Notes: generated by a model not told the origin, from the sequence alone. Numbered from the stretch's first letter, positions 1 to 10,488 are shown. The stretch: DNA of 62,039 nucleotides from Bordetella parapertussis (GCA_945900965.1 CAMDKM010000021.1:1-62039), one strand, 5' to 3'. Numbers and translations are program-made.

Positions 1-445
1 GGCCTGACCCCAGGTGGCTGAAACTGAAATAATCCCTGGCTAAAGTCCAGATTTACAGTGGGCCATTGGCCGGTCGCCATCTCGGAGTTCGCTCCCGCGC
101 TATTCAATCGAGGCGCGGGAACTCGGCAATTCATTGAAACAACTAATAATCGTCGCACCAGGCAAAACCGGTCCGTCCTGTTTGTAGGGTAAACCCTACG
201 CTCGGATCTCTTCTTCCCCTTCGGCAAGTTCAGTCATACCCCACGCCAACTTGAGGGTTTCCCGGTAATTATTTGCCGGGCTTATCTCTATTCTGACTCT
301 CACTCCAGCGTCGCATTTCCGATGCGCGCGAGAGAGCGCAGGACACAAGAAAAAAAGCATCGTTGGCGGGAGGTCGCGCATTTGACTGGTGATCATAGGG
401 CGGCACCCAACCGGGTGGTCGTCGACTCGAAGAGGGAGCATACCA
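1..445. other. Non-coding 5' region of window, with inverted repeats
   Basis: No convincing gene is visible here; the open frames on the minus strand overlap the wecA-like gene and have no family resemblance. The stretch holds three inverted repeats. A GC-rich one at about 84-125 pairs gagttcgctcccgcgc with gcgcgggaactc. A compact palindrome at 184-199 reads GTAGGGT-AA-ACCCTAC. A CCCGG...CCGGG hairpin lies around 259-281. The palindrome looks like a protein-binding site but I cannot name its regulator. The leader of the wecA-like gene, with its ribosome binding site, lies at the right end. Confidence 0.5.
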
Positions 446-1537
446 ATGGTGTCTACGATTCTGCCGTTTGTCGGAACATTGTGTTTGATACTGCTGCTCC
501 GCAAATACGCCAGCGGGTTCGGATTGGTTGACGCGCCCTCCGGCCGCAAGACCCATACCGGCGAGATTCCGCTGATCGGCGGCCTGGCGATCGGCACTAC
601 TTTTATTCTGGCTTCGCTCACGCTGTATTCCAACGAACCAATCATTCTGCCTCTCATTGTCTGCTGCCTCATCATTCTGGTGACGGGCGTCTTTGACGAC
701 ATTTATGAGTTATCCGCGCGCAACAAATTCGTCGGCCAAGGTATCGCCGCGGTACTCATGGCCTCGTGGGCAGGCTTGTCCGTCTCCAATCTCGGTGACA
801 TCTTTGGCACGGGCGATGTGGAGCTTGGTGCCTGGGCCGTTCCATTTACCGTGTTTTGCGTGATCGGCCTGATCAACGCAATTAATATGATCGACGGATT
901 GGACGGCCTGGCGGGCGGCATCGCCGCTATCGCGGCGGTGTGGATTGGCATCATCTCGCAAATTGTATTTCCCGTCGGGTACGCCGCGCTGCTCTTCAGC
1001 CTGGCAGCAGCCGTTGGAGGCTTCCTGGTTTTCAATCTGCGGCATCCGCTTAGAAAGCGTGCGTCGGTATTTCTCGGCGACGCCGGCAGCATGTTTCTGG
1101 GATTCGCGCTGGTGTGGTTCATTATCCATTTGACAGAGGGTAGCTCGGCGGCTGCGATCGAGGGCGGCGCGGGCAATTTTTACCCCATTTCGGCGGTCTG
1201 GATTCTGGGACTTCCGATCATCGACACGCTTTATCTCATGTTGCGTCGGACGATTCGAAGCGGGAGCCCCTTCGCGGCAGACCGCAGACACATTCACCAC
1301 ACGCTGATGTACATGGGCCTGTCTGCAGCCACTACGCTGTGGGTTCTTTTGGCCGTGTCCGCCCTGTTGGGAACGATCGGCTTCTGCGGGTGGTATTTCA
1401 GTGTTCCCGAATATGTTCTTACAATCGGATTTATTGGCATGTTTGCCACCTATTGCGCGGTCATGCAGTACTGGAAACAGATGTTTGCCTTTTTCAGCAG
1501 TCAGCACGGGCACGTTTTGCACAAGACCGCTCAATAA
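446..1537 (+). CDS. wecA: WecA/MraY-family undecaprenyl-phosphate glycosyl-1-phosphate transferase
   Basis: A 363-residue polytopic membrane protein. The family transfers a sugar-1-phosphate from a UDP-sugar to undecaprenyl phosphate at the inner membrane, the first step of O-antigen or other surface polysaccharide synthesis. Family motifs are all present: the metal-binding DD pair in GVFDDIYEL (about 84-85), NMIDGLDGLAGG (about 147-158), FLGDAGSMFLG (about 209-219) and the HIHH motif (about 282-285). I start at 446 because GAGGGAG lies 7 bases upstream and homologous sequence begins there; an in-frame ATG at 389 would add 19 unlikely residues. The sugar specificity (GlcNAc or another) cannot be read from the sequence. 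No other polysaccharide genes are adjacent apart from one small unknown gene. Confidence 0.85.
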   Translation: MVSTILPFVGTLCLILLLRKYASGFGLVDAPSGRKTHTGEIPLIGGLAIGTTFILASLTLYSNEPIILPLIVCCLIILVTGVFDDIYELSARNKFVGQGIAAVLMASWAGLSVSNLGDIFGTGDVELGAWAVPFTVFCVIGLINAINMIDGLDGLAGGIAAIAAVWIGIISQIVFPVGYAALLFSLAAAVGGFLVFNLRHPLRKRASVFLGDAGSMFLGFALVWFIIHLTEGSSAAAIEGGAGNFYPISAVWILGLPIIDTLYLMLRRTIRSGSPFAADRRHIHHTLMYMGLSAATTLWVLLAVSALLGTIGFCGWYFSVPEYVLTIGFIGMFATYCAVMQYWKQMFAFFSSQHGHVLHKTAQ

Positions 1538-1545
1538 GGAAAATC

Positions 1546-1854
1546 ATGGGCCAGCTATTGTTCGGGCAGTTCGTCAAGCGCAGGATAGAAAGGGATGCGC
1601 GTCGAGCGGAAAGCTCGAAATCCAAGAGCTTCTCGCATGGCGATTTCGACTTTGTACTTCAGCCTTTTGAACCAGCATCCGATGGCCGCGGACCCGGCGC
1701 GAAAATTCTCGCCTTCCCAGGAGCGACGCAGCAACCTGACGAATTACTCGATCAGTCCGATCCTCCGACACCCGACCTGGCTTCGGAAATGATCGAGGAA
1801 CTCGCCCGCCTGGGCGGGTGGACGCGAATTTCCAATAATTCTGACAAGACCTGA
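1546..1854 (+). CDS. Small hypothetical protein downstream of wecA
   Basis: A 102-residue frame starting 8 bases after the wecA stop, preceded by AAGGA at 1535-1539, so probably cotranslated with wecA. The product is hydrophilic, with a basic N-terminal third (RRIERDARRAESSKSKS) and an acidic, proline-containing C-terminal half. It has no signal peptide, membrane segment or recognisable motif. I do not recognise the family. The position and ribosome binding site support a real gene, but no conserved feature confirms it. Confidence 0.5.
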   Translation: MGQLLFGQFVKRRIERDARRAESSKSKSFSHGDFDFVLQPFEPASDGRGPGAKILAFPGATQQPDELLDQSDPPTPDLASEMIEELARLGGWTRISNNSDKT

Positions 1855-2249
1855 TCATGCCGGTAGCCATGGCCGCCGGCTTTCGGTGATCGTTGCGTAA
1901 TTCATTTTTATTGCTTTCCTTCGCCCCCATCCTTGTCCCAGGGGCAGAAGAATCTCTCTTAAGGAAACACTGAATAAGTGTCTTCCCCGCGAAGCCTGTC
2001 CCCGAATGATTCTATCGGGGAGCGGGGAGCCAGTTTCCTTTGAAAATCCTGGATTCCCGTTTTCACGGGAATGACATTTTGGGACTTATTCAGTGTTTCC
2101 TTAAGTCGATCGACCACAAGCTACACGACAGACTTCAACGGCTTCACATCTACGGTGCTCATGGGCAAGGGCGAGCGTTAAGATTACTTCGCCCTTCCGA
2201 ATCTTCATTGGCTGCGTTAGGCTTGCGCTTTTCCGCTCCCGGAGATGTC
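1855..2249. other. Intergenic region with a short inverted-repeat element
   Basis: About 395 bases without a supported gene. The main content is a 146-base inverted-repeat element at 1959-2104 (listed separately). The rest is the leader of the dehydratase gene, ending in GGAG at 2241-2244. An open frame runs upstream of that gene through the repeat, but it is an extension of the dehydratase frame without homology. Confidence 0.6.
1959..2104. repeat. MITE-like element with 21-bp perfect terminal inverted repeats and dRS3-like core
   Basis: Positions 1959-1979 and 2084-2104 are exact inverted copies (ttaaggaaacactgaataagt and its complement), enclosing about 104 bases. Inside, 2053-2072 fits the 20-base pattern ATTCCC-N8-GGGAAT, which is the definition of the neisserial dRS3 repeat. 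A second GC-rich hairpin lies near 1986-2030. There is no room for a transposase, so any movement would need a helper in trans. Confidence 0.75.
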
Positions 2250-3971
<1,722 letters not shown>

Positions 3972-4483
3972 ACGCGAAAACTGCGGCTAACTGAAAATTG
4001 ACGAAAGACAAACTCTTTTAACACGAAGGGCACGAAGGATTCACGAAGGAACACGAAGGAAACTCAAAATCGAAAAATTGAAGATTTGTACATAAGGCCT
4101 TGGTATTTCTTTGAGTTTCGCTCTAGCCCGGATATTTCACCAGACCGCCCCCGCATGGCCGTCAAGATGAGGACAGATCATCGGATTCGCGCACTTATTC
4201 TGCAGGACAATTTGGCATCGGGACTACGCGGTTTCCGGCCTGTTCGGGGCGGCCATCTCGGGCATGCCCGTCTTGCCCATAGAACGCTCTATGGGCTGCA
4301 CCGGTCGAGCCCGACCTGTCTCGCCCGGAACAACCCGGAATTCCGCGTTCTGATGAAATATCCGGGCTAGTTATTGGAGTTTTTCCTTCGTGCCCTTCGT
4401 GTTACCTAAAAGGGTACTCCACGCTATCGCGAGGGTATTCGCGCTCCTTCGTGTTGAAGATTTTGCCCTGGAAAGACCTGTAA
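3972..4483. other. Intergenic region filled by inverted-repeat DNA
   Basis: About 510 bases between the convergent dehydratase and cupin genes. Most of it is an element bounded by 20-base inverted repeats (4020-4403) with a second 17-base inverted-repeat pair nested inside. A 94-codon frame at 4086-4370 lies wholly inside the nested repeat, with no motif, and I do not call it. A 16-base sequence at 4405-4420 recurs near 36264. Confidence 0.6.
4020..4403. repeat. Nested inverted-repeat element (cacgaagg-type ends)
   Basis: The outer ends are exact inverted copies at 4020-4039 and 4384-4403 (aacacgaagggcacgaagga). The left end carries further tandem copies of the cacgaagga unit up to about 4062. 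Nested inside, 4123-4139 (ctagcccggatatttca) and 4354-4370 are exact inverted copies of 17 bases. This looks like one short element inserted into another, both lacking a transposase gene. Confidence 0.7.
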
Positions 4484-4957
4484 TCAGAATTTGTTTCCGG
4501 GGGCGGGATGGATGTTATCCACCCAGTGCACCTGCTCGGGCTTTTCAACCGCCGGAATGTCGAGATTGACCACCACCGGTTCCTGACCGCTGCGGCATAA
4601 CACGCAGGACAGCGGCTCGTCGTCGGAGGCATTGATTTCCTGATGAGGCACGAAGGGTGGCACGTGAATGAAATCGCCGGGGCCGGCTTCGGCGACGAAT
4701 TCAAGATTGTCTCCCCAGCGCATGCGCGCTTTGCCGGAAACGACATAGATGACACTTTCCACCGGGCCGTGATGATGCGCGCCCGTCTTGGCCTTGGGAT
4801 GGATCACCACCGTGCCGGCCCAGAGTTTTTCGGCGCCACAGCGGGCATGGGTAATCGCCGCCGCGCGATTCATGCCCGGCGTTTGCGCCGTGTTGGTATC
4901 CAGTTCGCCCGCTTTCACGATTCGGATACCGTGAAATTTCCATTTCGATTCGTTCAT
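4484..4957 (-). CDS. Cupin-domain protein
   Basis: A 157-residue protein with a single cupin barrel. The metal-site motif lies in the segment GAHHHGPVESVIYVVSGKAR, followed by PGDFIHVPPFVPHQ, which supplies the second cupin histidine. The start at 4957 is chosen because GGAGG lies about 7 bases upstream; a start 18 bases earlier lacks this. Members of this group are often described only as cupins and may bind small acids or sugars. It lies directly downstream of, and in line with, the small membrane protein and FAD/Fe-S oxidase genes, so it is probably the last gene of that operon. The function is not known. Confidence 0.8.
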   Translation of the reverse strand: MNESKWKFHGIRIVKAGELDTNTAQTPGMNRAAAITHARCGAEKLWAGTVVIHPKAKTGAHHHGPVESVIYVVSGKARMRWGDNLEFVAEAGPGDFIHVPPFVPHQEINASDDEPLSCVLCRSGQEPVVVNLDIPAVEKPEQVHWVDNIHPAPGNKF

Positions 4958-4971
4958 GTGCAGACCTCCGG

Positions 4972-5268
4972 TCAACCAAACAGAAACAACGCCAGGAGCA
5001 ATGCCGTGGGGAAAATGATATTCGCCAGCGACAACATGAAAAGCCGCTGGGAGCCTCCGGGATTTAATGCCGAATGCACAAAGACCGCGAATCCCGACAC
5101 CGCCACCACCAACCCGCCGAGCGCATAGAGGATCGAGAAGATCTGGAATCTTCCCTGGCGCTGAAAGTAGGGTATCAAATTGAGTTGCCAGACAAGATAG
5201 ATCAGCAAACCCGCGTTGATCAGCAAAGGCATCCAGTACAGCAAAAATTGTTTGATTCGATTGTTCAC
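4972..5268 (-). CDS. Small integral membrane protein
   Basis: A 98-residue protein with three likely membrane segments: LLYWMPLLINAGLLIYLVW, then a stretch around ALGGLVVAVSGFAVFVH, and a C-terminal one ending LLLALFLFG. The GTG start at 5268 overlaps the stop of the upstream oxidase gene as GTGA, with GAGGG ahead of it, which indicates translational coupling. I do not recognise the family. The tight coupling suggests a role beside the oxidase at the membrane, for example as an anchor or electron-path partner, but this is inference only. Confidence 0.7.
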   Translation of the reverse strand: MNNRIKQFLLYWMPLLINAGLLIYLVWQLNLIPYFQRQGRFQIFSILYALGGLVVAVSGFAVFVHSALNPGGSQRLFMLSLANIIFPTALLLALFLFG

Positions 5269-8189
5269 GATCCCTCTGTCTTTAATGCCAGGTTCAACAC
5301 GCGAGACACATGCCACGCTTCGCGTTTTGCGCCATCGCGGATCTGGTGACGGCAACTGGTGCCATTGGCGACAATAATCGCCTCGGCAGGTGCTTTTCGC
5401 ACCGCGGGCAGCAGGGCCGCTTCGGCCATTTTCATACTGATATCGAAGTGTTCGGCCTCGTAGCCAAAATTGCCCGCCATCCCGCAGCAGCTTGATTCCA
5501 CGCTGCGAACGTCAAGACCCGGAATCAGCGCAAGGATGCTGGCCACCGCCGGCATGACGCCGAATGCCTTTTGGTGGCAGTGTCCATGCAGCAGCGCTTG
5601 CCGGTTCACAGGTTCAAATGCTGGTTGCCATTTTCCGGCGGCGTGTTCGGCAGCCAGAAACTCCTCGAACAGCAGAGCTTGTTCGGCAAGCCGCATGGCC
5701 TCGGCGCCCAACCCCATGACAGTGTACTCATCGCGCAGCGTAAGCAGACAGGAAGGCTCGAGCCCGATGATGGGCACACCGCGCTCCAGATGCGGTTTCA
5801 ACGCATCGATGAGCCGCCTCGCCTCGACGCGGGCTTCGTCCACCAGGCCCGCCGCCAGAAAAGTCCGGCCGCAGCATAACGGGCGCCCGCCATCGGCGCC
5901 GGCAATCGTGACCTGGTAACCACCGCGTGAAAGCACTTGTACCGCGGCCTCGGCATTTTCCGGTTCGAAGTAGCGTGTGAACGTGTCCAGCAGCAATACA
6001 ACTTCCGTCCCCGAATTCGCAGTGCGCGCGGCGCCAGCCCCGGCATGCCATTTGGGCAGGCTGCGCCTGGCGCTCAAACCGATCAGTTTTTCGCCCAGCC
6101 AGGGCAGCCCGGGAATGACATCGCGAAGATTCAGCAGCGCGGCAAATTTCGCGGCGATCGGCGCATAGCGGGGAAGAAAGGCCACCAGCTTCTGCCGCAT
6201 CGACAGGCCGTGACGCCTGCCGTAGTGGTGCAGGAATTCGATCTTCATGCGGGCCATATCCACGCCCGTCGGACATTCGCGCTTGCAGCCTTTGCAGCCA
6301 ACACACAAGGCCATGGTATCGCGCATCGCATCCGAGGTCAGCGCTTCCTTGCCAAGCTGCCCGGACAGCGCCAATCGCAGACTGTTGGCACGGCCACGGG
6401 TCAGATCGCGTTCTTCGCCCGTCGCCCTGAAAGAGGGGCACATGGTTCCGGCGTCGAACTTGCGGCAGTGCCCGTTGTTATTACACATCTCCACCGCGGG
6501 CGCCAAACCGCCCCACTCCGACCAATCGAGTGCGGTTGCCATCGGTTGCGCTGCGTAGCCCGCCGGATAGCGAAACAGGGACCGGTCATCCATGCGCGAA
6601 GGCCTGACGATTTTGCCGGGATTCATCAAGCCCCTGGGATCAACCAGCGCTTTGATCTCGGCCAACGCCGCAGTCAACCGCGAACCCAGAATGGGTTCGA
6701 TCCATTCGGAGCGCACCAGACCATCACCGTGTTCGCCCGAATACGCGCCTTTGAATTCCCTGACCATCGCGCAGGCTTCTTCCGCGATGGCGCGCATCTT
6801 TTCGGCGCCATCGCGACGCATATCCAGGATAGGCCGCACATGAAGCGTGCCGACCGAGGCATGTGCATACCAGGTCCCGCGTGTGCCGTGTTTCTCGAAT
6901 ATGCGGGTGAGCCGGTCGGTGTATTCGGCCAGATGTTCGAGTGGTACCGCGCAGTCCTCGATGAAGGAAACCGGTTTGCCGTCGCCTTTCATCGACATCA
7001 TGATGTTCAGCCCGGCTTTGCGTACTTCCCAGATGGCTTTTTGCAGCACCGGATCGATCACCGACTCCACCGATCCTGGCAAACCAAGATCGGCCATCAG
7101 TTCGGCAAGCCGTGTGAGTTGTTTAACTATAGATTCGCGATCGGTGCCGGCAAACTCCACCAGCAATATTGCCTCCGGTTCACCCTTGAGAAACTGCGAG
7201 ACGACTTTTTCGAAATCAGGGATCTGGCGCGCCAGATCGATCATTGTGCGATCCACCAGTTCCACCGCGTCCGGATCGAGGGCGACAATATCTCGAGTCA
7301 ATTCCATGGCCCGATGGAAGCTCGGAAAATGCACCACGCCCAGCACCTTGTGCGGCGGAATGGGCGCAAGTTGCAAATCGATGCGGCGTGAAAATGCCAG
7401 GGTGCCCTCGGAGCCCACCAGCAGATGCGCAAGATTATGCGGCAGCGGATCGGATGCTGGCCCCGGCTGAATCATATCCAGGTTATAGCCCTGCACTCTT
7501 CGCAAAACCTTCGGCCAGCGCGCCTCGATCTCAGTCGCTTCGCGGCGCACGACGGCATGTATTTTCCCGACCAGATCGCGGTAGCGCGGTGTGGCCATGG
7601 CAAGCATCGAGCTGGGTCCAAAGAAAAATTCCTCGCCACTGCTTAACCATGCATCGATACCCAACACGTTATGGACCATGTTGCCGTATCGAATCGAACG
7701 CGCGCCGCAGGAATTGTTTCCTGCCATGCCGCCCAGCGTGGCCTGCGCGGAAGTGGAAACGTCCACCGGAAACCACAATCCATGCGGGCGCAGTCGGGCA
7801 TTGAGGTGGTCAAGCACCATGCCCGGTTGAACGCTGGCTGTCTTGCGTTCGACATTCAGATCCAGCAATTTGTCCAGGTGCTTCGAGCAATCGATCACCA
7901 GTGCGGCGCCGACAGTTTGCCCGCACTGCGAGGTACCGGCGCCGCGCGGAAGGATAGGCACGCCTTCTTCCGCGGCAATTTGCATCGCCGTGCGCGCGGC
8001 CTCATCGTCGGCCGGAACCACCACGCCGACCGGGTCGATCTGGTAAATCGAGGCATCGGTGGCATAGCGTCCGCGGGAAAATGCGTCGAACCATACCTGC
8101 CCCCGCATATGGCGGCGCAGTTTCGCCGCCAGATTGGCGTATTCGGCGCGAACCTTGGGAAATCGAACAGGGGAAACTTGTTCTGTCAC
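5265..8189 (-). CDS. FAD-linked oxidase fused to Fe-S oxidoreductase (GlcD/GlcF or YdiJ-like)
   Basis: About 974 residues. The N-terminal half is a FAD-binding type 4 domain with PRGAGTSQCGQTVG (about 80-95) and GNNSCGARSIRYG (about 158-170), then a FAD-oxidase C-terminal domain. The C-terminal half has a 4Fe-4S segment with CVGCKGCKRECPTG (about 621-640), an earlier CNNNGHC cysteine cluster, and two CCG domains (LCCGRTF near 770, SSCCGMAGNFG near 896). Such fusions oxidise 2-hydroxy acids (D-lactate, D-2-hydroxyglutarate, glycolate) and pass electrons towards quinone. The GTG at 8189 is chosen because longer starts would run into the divergent aminotransferase. The substrate is unknown; the neighbouring glyoxylate aminotransferase makes a glycolate-type substrate plausible. 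Confidence 0.85.
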   Translation of the reverse strand: MTEQVSPVRFPKVRAEYANLAAKLRRHMRGQVWFDAFSRGRYATDASIYQIDPVGVVVPADDEAARTAMQIAAEEGVPILPRGAGTSQCGQTVGAALVIDCSKHLDKLLDLNVERKTASVQPGMVLDHLNARLRPHGLWFPVDVSTSAQATLGGMAGNNSCGARSIRYGNMVHNVLGIDAWLSSGEEFFFGPSSMLAMATPRYRDLVGKIHAVVRREATEIEARWPKVLRRVQGYNLDMIQPGPASDPLPHNLAHLLVGSEGTLAFSRRIDLQLAPIPPHKVLGVVHFPSFHRAMELTRDIVALDPDAVELVDRTMIDLARQIPDFEKVVSQFLKGEPEAILLVEFAGTDRESIVKQLTRLAELMADLGLPGSVESVIDPVLQKAIWEVRKAGLNIMMSMKGDGKPVSFIEDCAVPLEHLAEYTDRLTRIFEKHGTRGTWYAHASVGTLHVRPILDMRRDGAEKMRAIAEEACAMVREFKGAYSGEHGDGLVRSEWIEPILGSRLTAALAEIKALVDPRGLMNPGKIVRPSRMDDRSLFRYPAGYAAQPMATALDWSEWGGLAPAVEMCNNNGHCRKFDAGTMCPSFRATGEERDLTRGRANSLRLALSGQLGKEALTSDAMRDTMALCVGCKGCKRECPTGVDMARMKIEFLHHYGRRHGLSMRQKLVAFLPRYAPIAAKFAALLNLRDVIPGLPWLGEKLIGLSARRSLPKWHAGAGAARTANSGTEVVLLLDTFTRYFEPENAEAAVQVLSRGGYQVTIAGADGGRPLCCGRTFLAAGLVDEARVEARRLIDALKPHLERGVPIIGLEPSCLLTLRDEYTVMGLGAEAMRLAEQALLFEEFLAAEHAAGKWQPAFEPVNRQALLHGHCHQKAFGVMPAVASILALIPGLDVRSVESSCCGMAGNFGYEAEHFDISMKMAEAALLPAVRKAPAEAIIVANGTSCRHQIRDGAKREAWHVSRVLNLALKTEGS

Positions 8190-8306
8190 TCTGGAGATTT
8201 TTCCTGGCTTCGATCTGGCGAATGATACCCGAGGGAGAGAGGGCGGCGCTTGTGACACGCCGCCAATTTCAGTAGGCTCGCCGTCTGTACTGTTTTGAGA
8301 CCTCAC

Positions 8307-9485
8307 ATGACATTTCGCAGCGGACGGCATTTCCTGCAGATTCCCGGGCCCACGAACGTGCCGGAGCGTGTATTGCGAGCCATCGATCGGCCAACCATCG
8401 ATCATCGCGGGCCGGAATTCGGCGCGCTCGGCAAAGAAGTCCTGGCCGGCATGAAAAAAATCTTTCAGACCGCCGGCGAAGTCTTCATTTATCCCGCCTC
8501 CGGTACCGGCGCCTGGGAAGCGGCGCTGGTCAATACGCTCTCACCAAGCGACCGAGTGCTGATGGCCGAAACCGGCCAATTTGCCGCCTTGTGGCAAAAA
8601 CTGGCGACCCGTCTGGGGCTGAACGTGGAGTGTTTGCCGGGGGACTGGCGTCATGGTGTCGAGGCGACGGCCATCGAAAAAGCGCTGGCCGCGGACAACG
8701 CTCATACCATCAAGGCGGTATGCGTGGTTCACAACGAAACCTCCACCGGCGTCACCAGCCAGATTCCGTCGATTCGCCAGGCGATCGACCGCGCCCGGCA
8801 TCCGGCGCTGTTCATGGTCGATACCATTTCCTCGCTCGCCTCGGTCGATTATCGACACGACGAATGGGGTGTGGATGTCACCGTGGCCGGTTCGCAGAAA
8901 GGCCTGATGTTGCCACCAGGACTGAGTTTCAACGCCGTCAGCGCCAAAGCCCTTGAGACGTCAAAAACAGCACGTCTGCCGCGCAGTTATTTCAGTTGGG
9001 AAGAAATGCTCGGGCCAAATCGATCGGGGTATTTCCCCTATACGCCGGCCACCAATCTGCTTTATGGTCTGCGCGAAGCCTTGTCCATGATCGAGGAAGA
9101 AGGTCTGCAAAATATCTTTGCCCGCCATGCGCGACATGCCGAAGCCACACGCCGCGCAATACACGCCTGGGGACTTGAGATCCTCTGCGCCAATCCGCGG
9201 GAATACAGCAATACGCTGACCGCGGTGATGATGCCCGCGGGATACGATGCCGACAAGGTGAGACAGATCATTCTCGAACGCTTCGACATGTCGCTGGGTG
9301 CCGGGCTGGGCAAGATGCAGGGCAGGATATTTCGCATCGGCCATCTCGGAGATTTTAATGACCTGACCCTGGCAGGCACACTTTGCGGCGTGGAAATGGG
9401 GCTGATGCTGGCCGGCGTGCCCGTCAAGCCCGAGGGAGTGGCCGCCGCCCTCGAATGGCTTCGGAATTCCGGGCCAAAAATTTGA
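8307..9485 (+). CDS. Serine/alanine-glyoxylate aminotransferase family protein
   Basis: A 392-residue class V PLP aminotransferase. It opens with HFLQIPGPTNVPERVL, a hallmark of the serine-glyoxylate aminotransferase group. The PLP lysine is in VAGSQKGLMLPPG (about residue 198), preceded by the PLP-binding aspartate in FMVDTISSLASVD. The expected reaction is transfer of an amino group from serine or alanine to glyoxylate, giving glycine. A TTG at 8295 could add four residues; the ATG at 8307 matches the usual family N-terminus. It is divergent from the 2-hydroxy-acid oxidase, sharing about 118 bases of upstream DNA. The stop codon lies one base from a repeat element. Confidence 0.88.
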   Translation: MTFRSGRHFLQIPGPTNVPERVLRAIDRPTIDHRGPEFGALGKEVLAGMKKIFQTAGEVFIYPASGTGAWEAALVNTLSPSDRVLMAETGQFAALWQKLATRLGLNVECLPGDWRHGVEATAIEKALAADNAHTIKAVCVVHNETSTGVTSQIPSIRQAIDRARHPALFMVDTISSLASVDYRHDEWGVDVTVAGSQKGLMLPPGLSFNAVSAKALETSKTARLPRSYFSWEEMLGPNRSGYFPYTPATNLLYGLREALSMIEEEGLQNIFARHARHAEATRRAIHAWGLEILCANPREYSNTLTAVMMPAGYDADKVRQIILERFDMSLGAGLGKMQGRIFRIGHLGDFNDLTLAGTLCGVEMGLMLAGVPVKPEGVAAALEWLRNSGPKI

Positions 9486-9486
9486 T

Positions 9487-9747
9487 CCTAGAAACGGCGA
9501 TTGAATCACAGAGGGCACGGTGCGGCGCACGGACACGTTGCCGACGTAGTCGCCCGACTGCGGGTAGTGCGCCGAAGCACCGCCTCCCGCCCCGGATGGC
9601 TACGCCAACGCCGTGTCGGCGGTGCCGGAGAAAATCCAGGAACTTGCAGTGCTCTGGCCCCTCACCCAAATGGTCAACGTGCACAGAAAAATATCTCAAT
9701 GTTTTACCCCGTGATCTCCGTGTTCTCCGTGATTCAACTGCTTTTTT
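9487..9747 (+). repeat. CCTAGAAA-type inverted-repeat element, long form (copy 1)
   Basis: The left end begins CCTAGAAACGGCGATTGAATC, one base after the aminotransferase stop codon. The right end is CTCCGTGTTCTCCGTGATTC followed by aactgctttttt. The ends are imperfect inverted copies. The interior closely matches the copy at 60513 and includes a GC-rich segment of roughly 100 bases (about 9522-9630) absent from the short forms. The terminal T-run could help end transcription. A frame is open through both long copies, but it has no start context and no recognisable motif. Confidence 0.8.
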
Positions 9748-9759
9748 GGTTGATGTCTG

Positions 9760-10488
9760 TTACTGCTTGAAAATCGCTGCGATGCGCCTCTGAACATCCT
9801 CGGCTGCCTGCCGAGGGTTGGGGCTGTTGCGAATCGGGCGGCCGACCACAATGTAATCCGCGCCGTTTTTGAACGCTTGATCGACGTCGACCGTGCGTTT
9901 TTGATCATCGACATTGGCTACCGGGCGAATTCCCGGCGTCACGATCAACAACTGGTGGCCAAGCTCTTCGCGCAGGCTCGCCGCTTCTTGGCCGGAAGAG
10001 ACCACGCCGTCGCAGCCGATTTTGAGCGCCCGTTTGGCTCGGGAGGCGACCAGGGTCGGCACATCGACTTTGAATCCAAGATCGGTCAGATCGCCTTGAT
10101 CGAGGCTGGTAAGCACCGTCACCGCCAGAATTTTCATCTTGCCTTTTTCTTCCACGGCGGCCGCCAACATGGCGTCATTGCCATGCACCGTGGCAAAGGT
10201 CACGTTGTGTCTGGCCGCCTGTCGAACGGCGGATTTCACGGTTTCGGGAACGTCGAAAAATTTGCCATCGAGCATCACTTTTTTGCCCTGGGCAACCAGG
10301 GATTCAACCAGCTCGATATAACGTCCGCCGATGATCAGTTCCAGGCCAACTTTGTAGAATCGGACCGCGTCGCCTAAGGTATTGATCAGACCGAGCGCTT
10401 CTTCATTGGTCGGAACATCGAGGGGAAAGATCAGCCTTTCCTCGCGGGGAATCGGTTTTTTGGAGATGAAATTTTGTTCTTGGGCCAC
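9760..10488 (-). CDS. pyrF: Orotidine 5'-phosphate decarboxylase
   Basis: A 242-residue TIM-barrel enzyme that decarboxylates OMP to UMP, the last step of de novo pyrimidine synthesis. Key residues of the family are visible: Asp24 in PLDVP, Lys46 in FYKVGLE, and the Asp-Lys-Asp active-site set in LDGKFFDVP (Asp74, Lys76, Asp79). The phosphate-binding end is GADYIVVGRPI near the C-terminus. It stands alone between two oppositely oriented copies of the CCTAGAAA-type repeat, so it is separated from both neighbouring transcription units. Confidence 0.93.
   Translation of the reverse strand: MAQEQNFISKKPIPREERLIFPLDVPTNEEALGLINTLGDAVRFYKVGLELIIGGRYIELVESLVAQGKKVMLDGKFFDVPETVKSAVRQAARHNVTFATVHGNDAMLAAAVEEKGKMKILAVTVLTSLDQGDLTDLGFKVDVPTLVASRAKRALKIGCDGVVSSGQEAASLREELGHQLLIVTPGIRPVANVDDQKRTVDVDQAFKNGADYIVVGRPIRNSPNPRQAAEDVQRRIAAIFKQ

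Noticed and set aside
4086-4370. 94-codon frame after the dehydratase gene
   Set aside because: It sits inside nested inverted repeats, has no ribosome binding site and no recognisable motif.
5937-7391. 484-codon open frame on the plus strand
   Set aside because: It lies antisense to the FAD/Fe-S oxidase, which has clear cofactor motifs throughout; the frame has no motifs and results from the codon bias of the real gene.
9501-9770. Open frames through the long repeat copies (also at 60527), considered as a small conserved gene
   Set aside because: The frames are open in both copies, but with frequent amino-acid changes, no ribosome binding site and no motif; sharing reflects the repeat itself.
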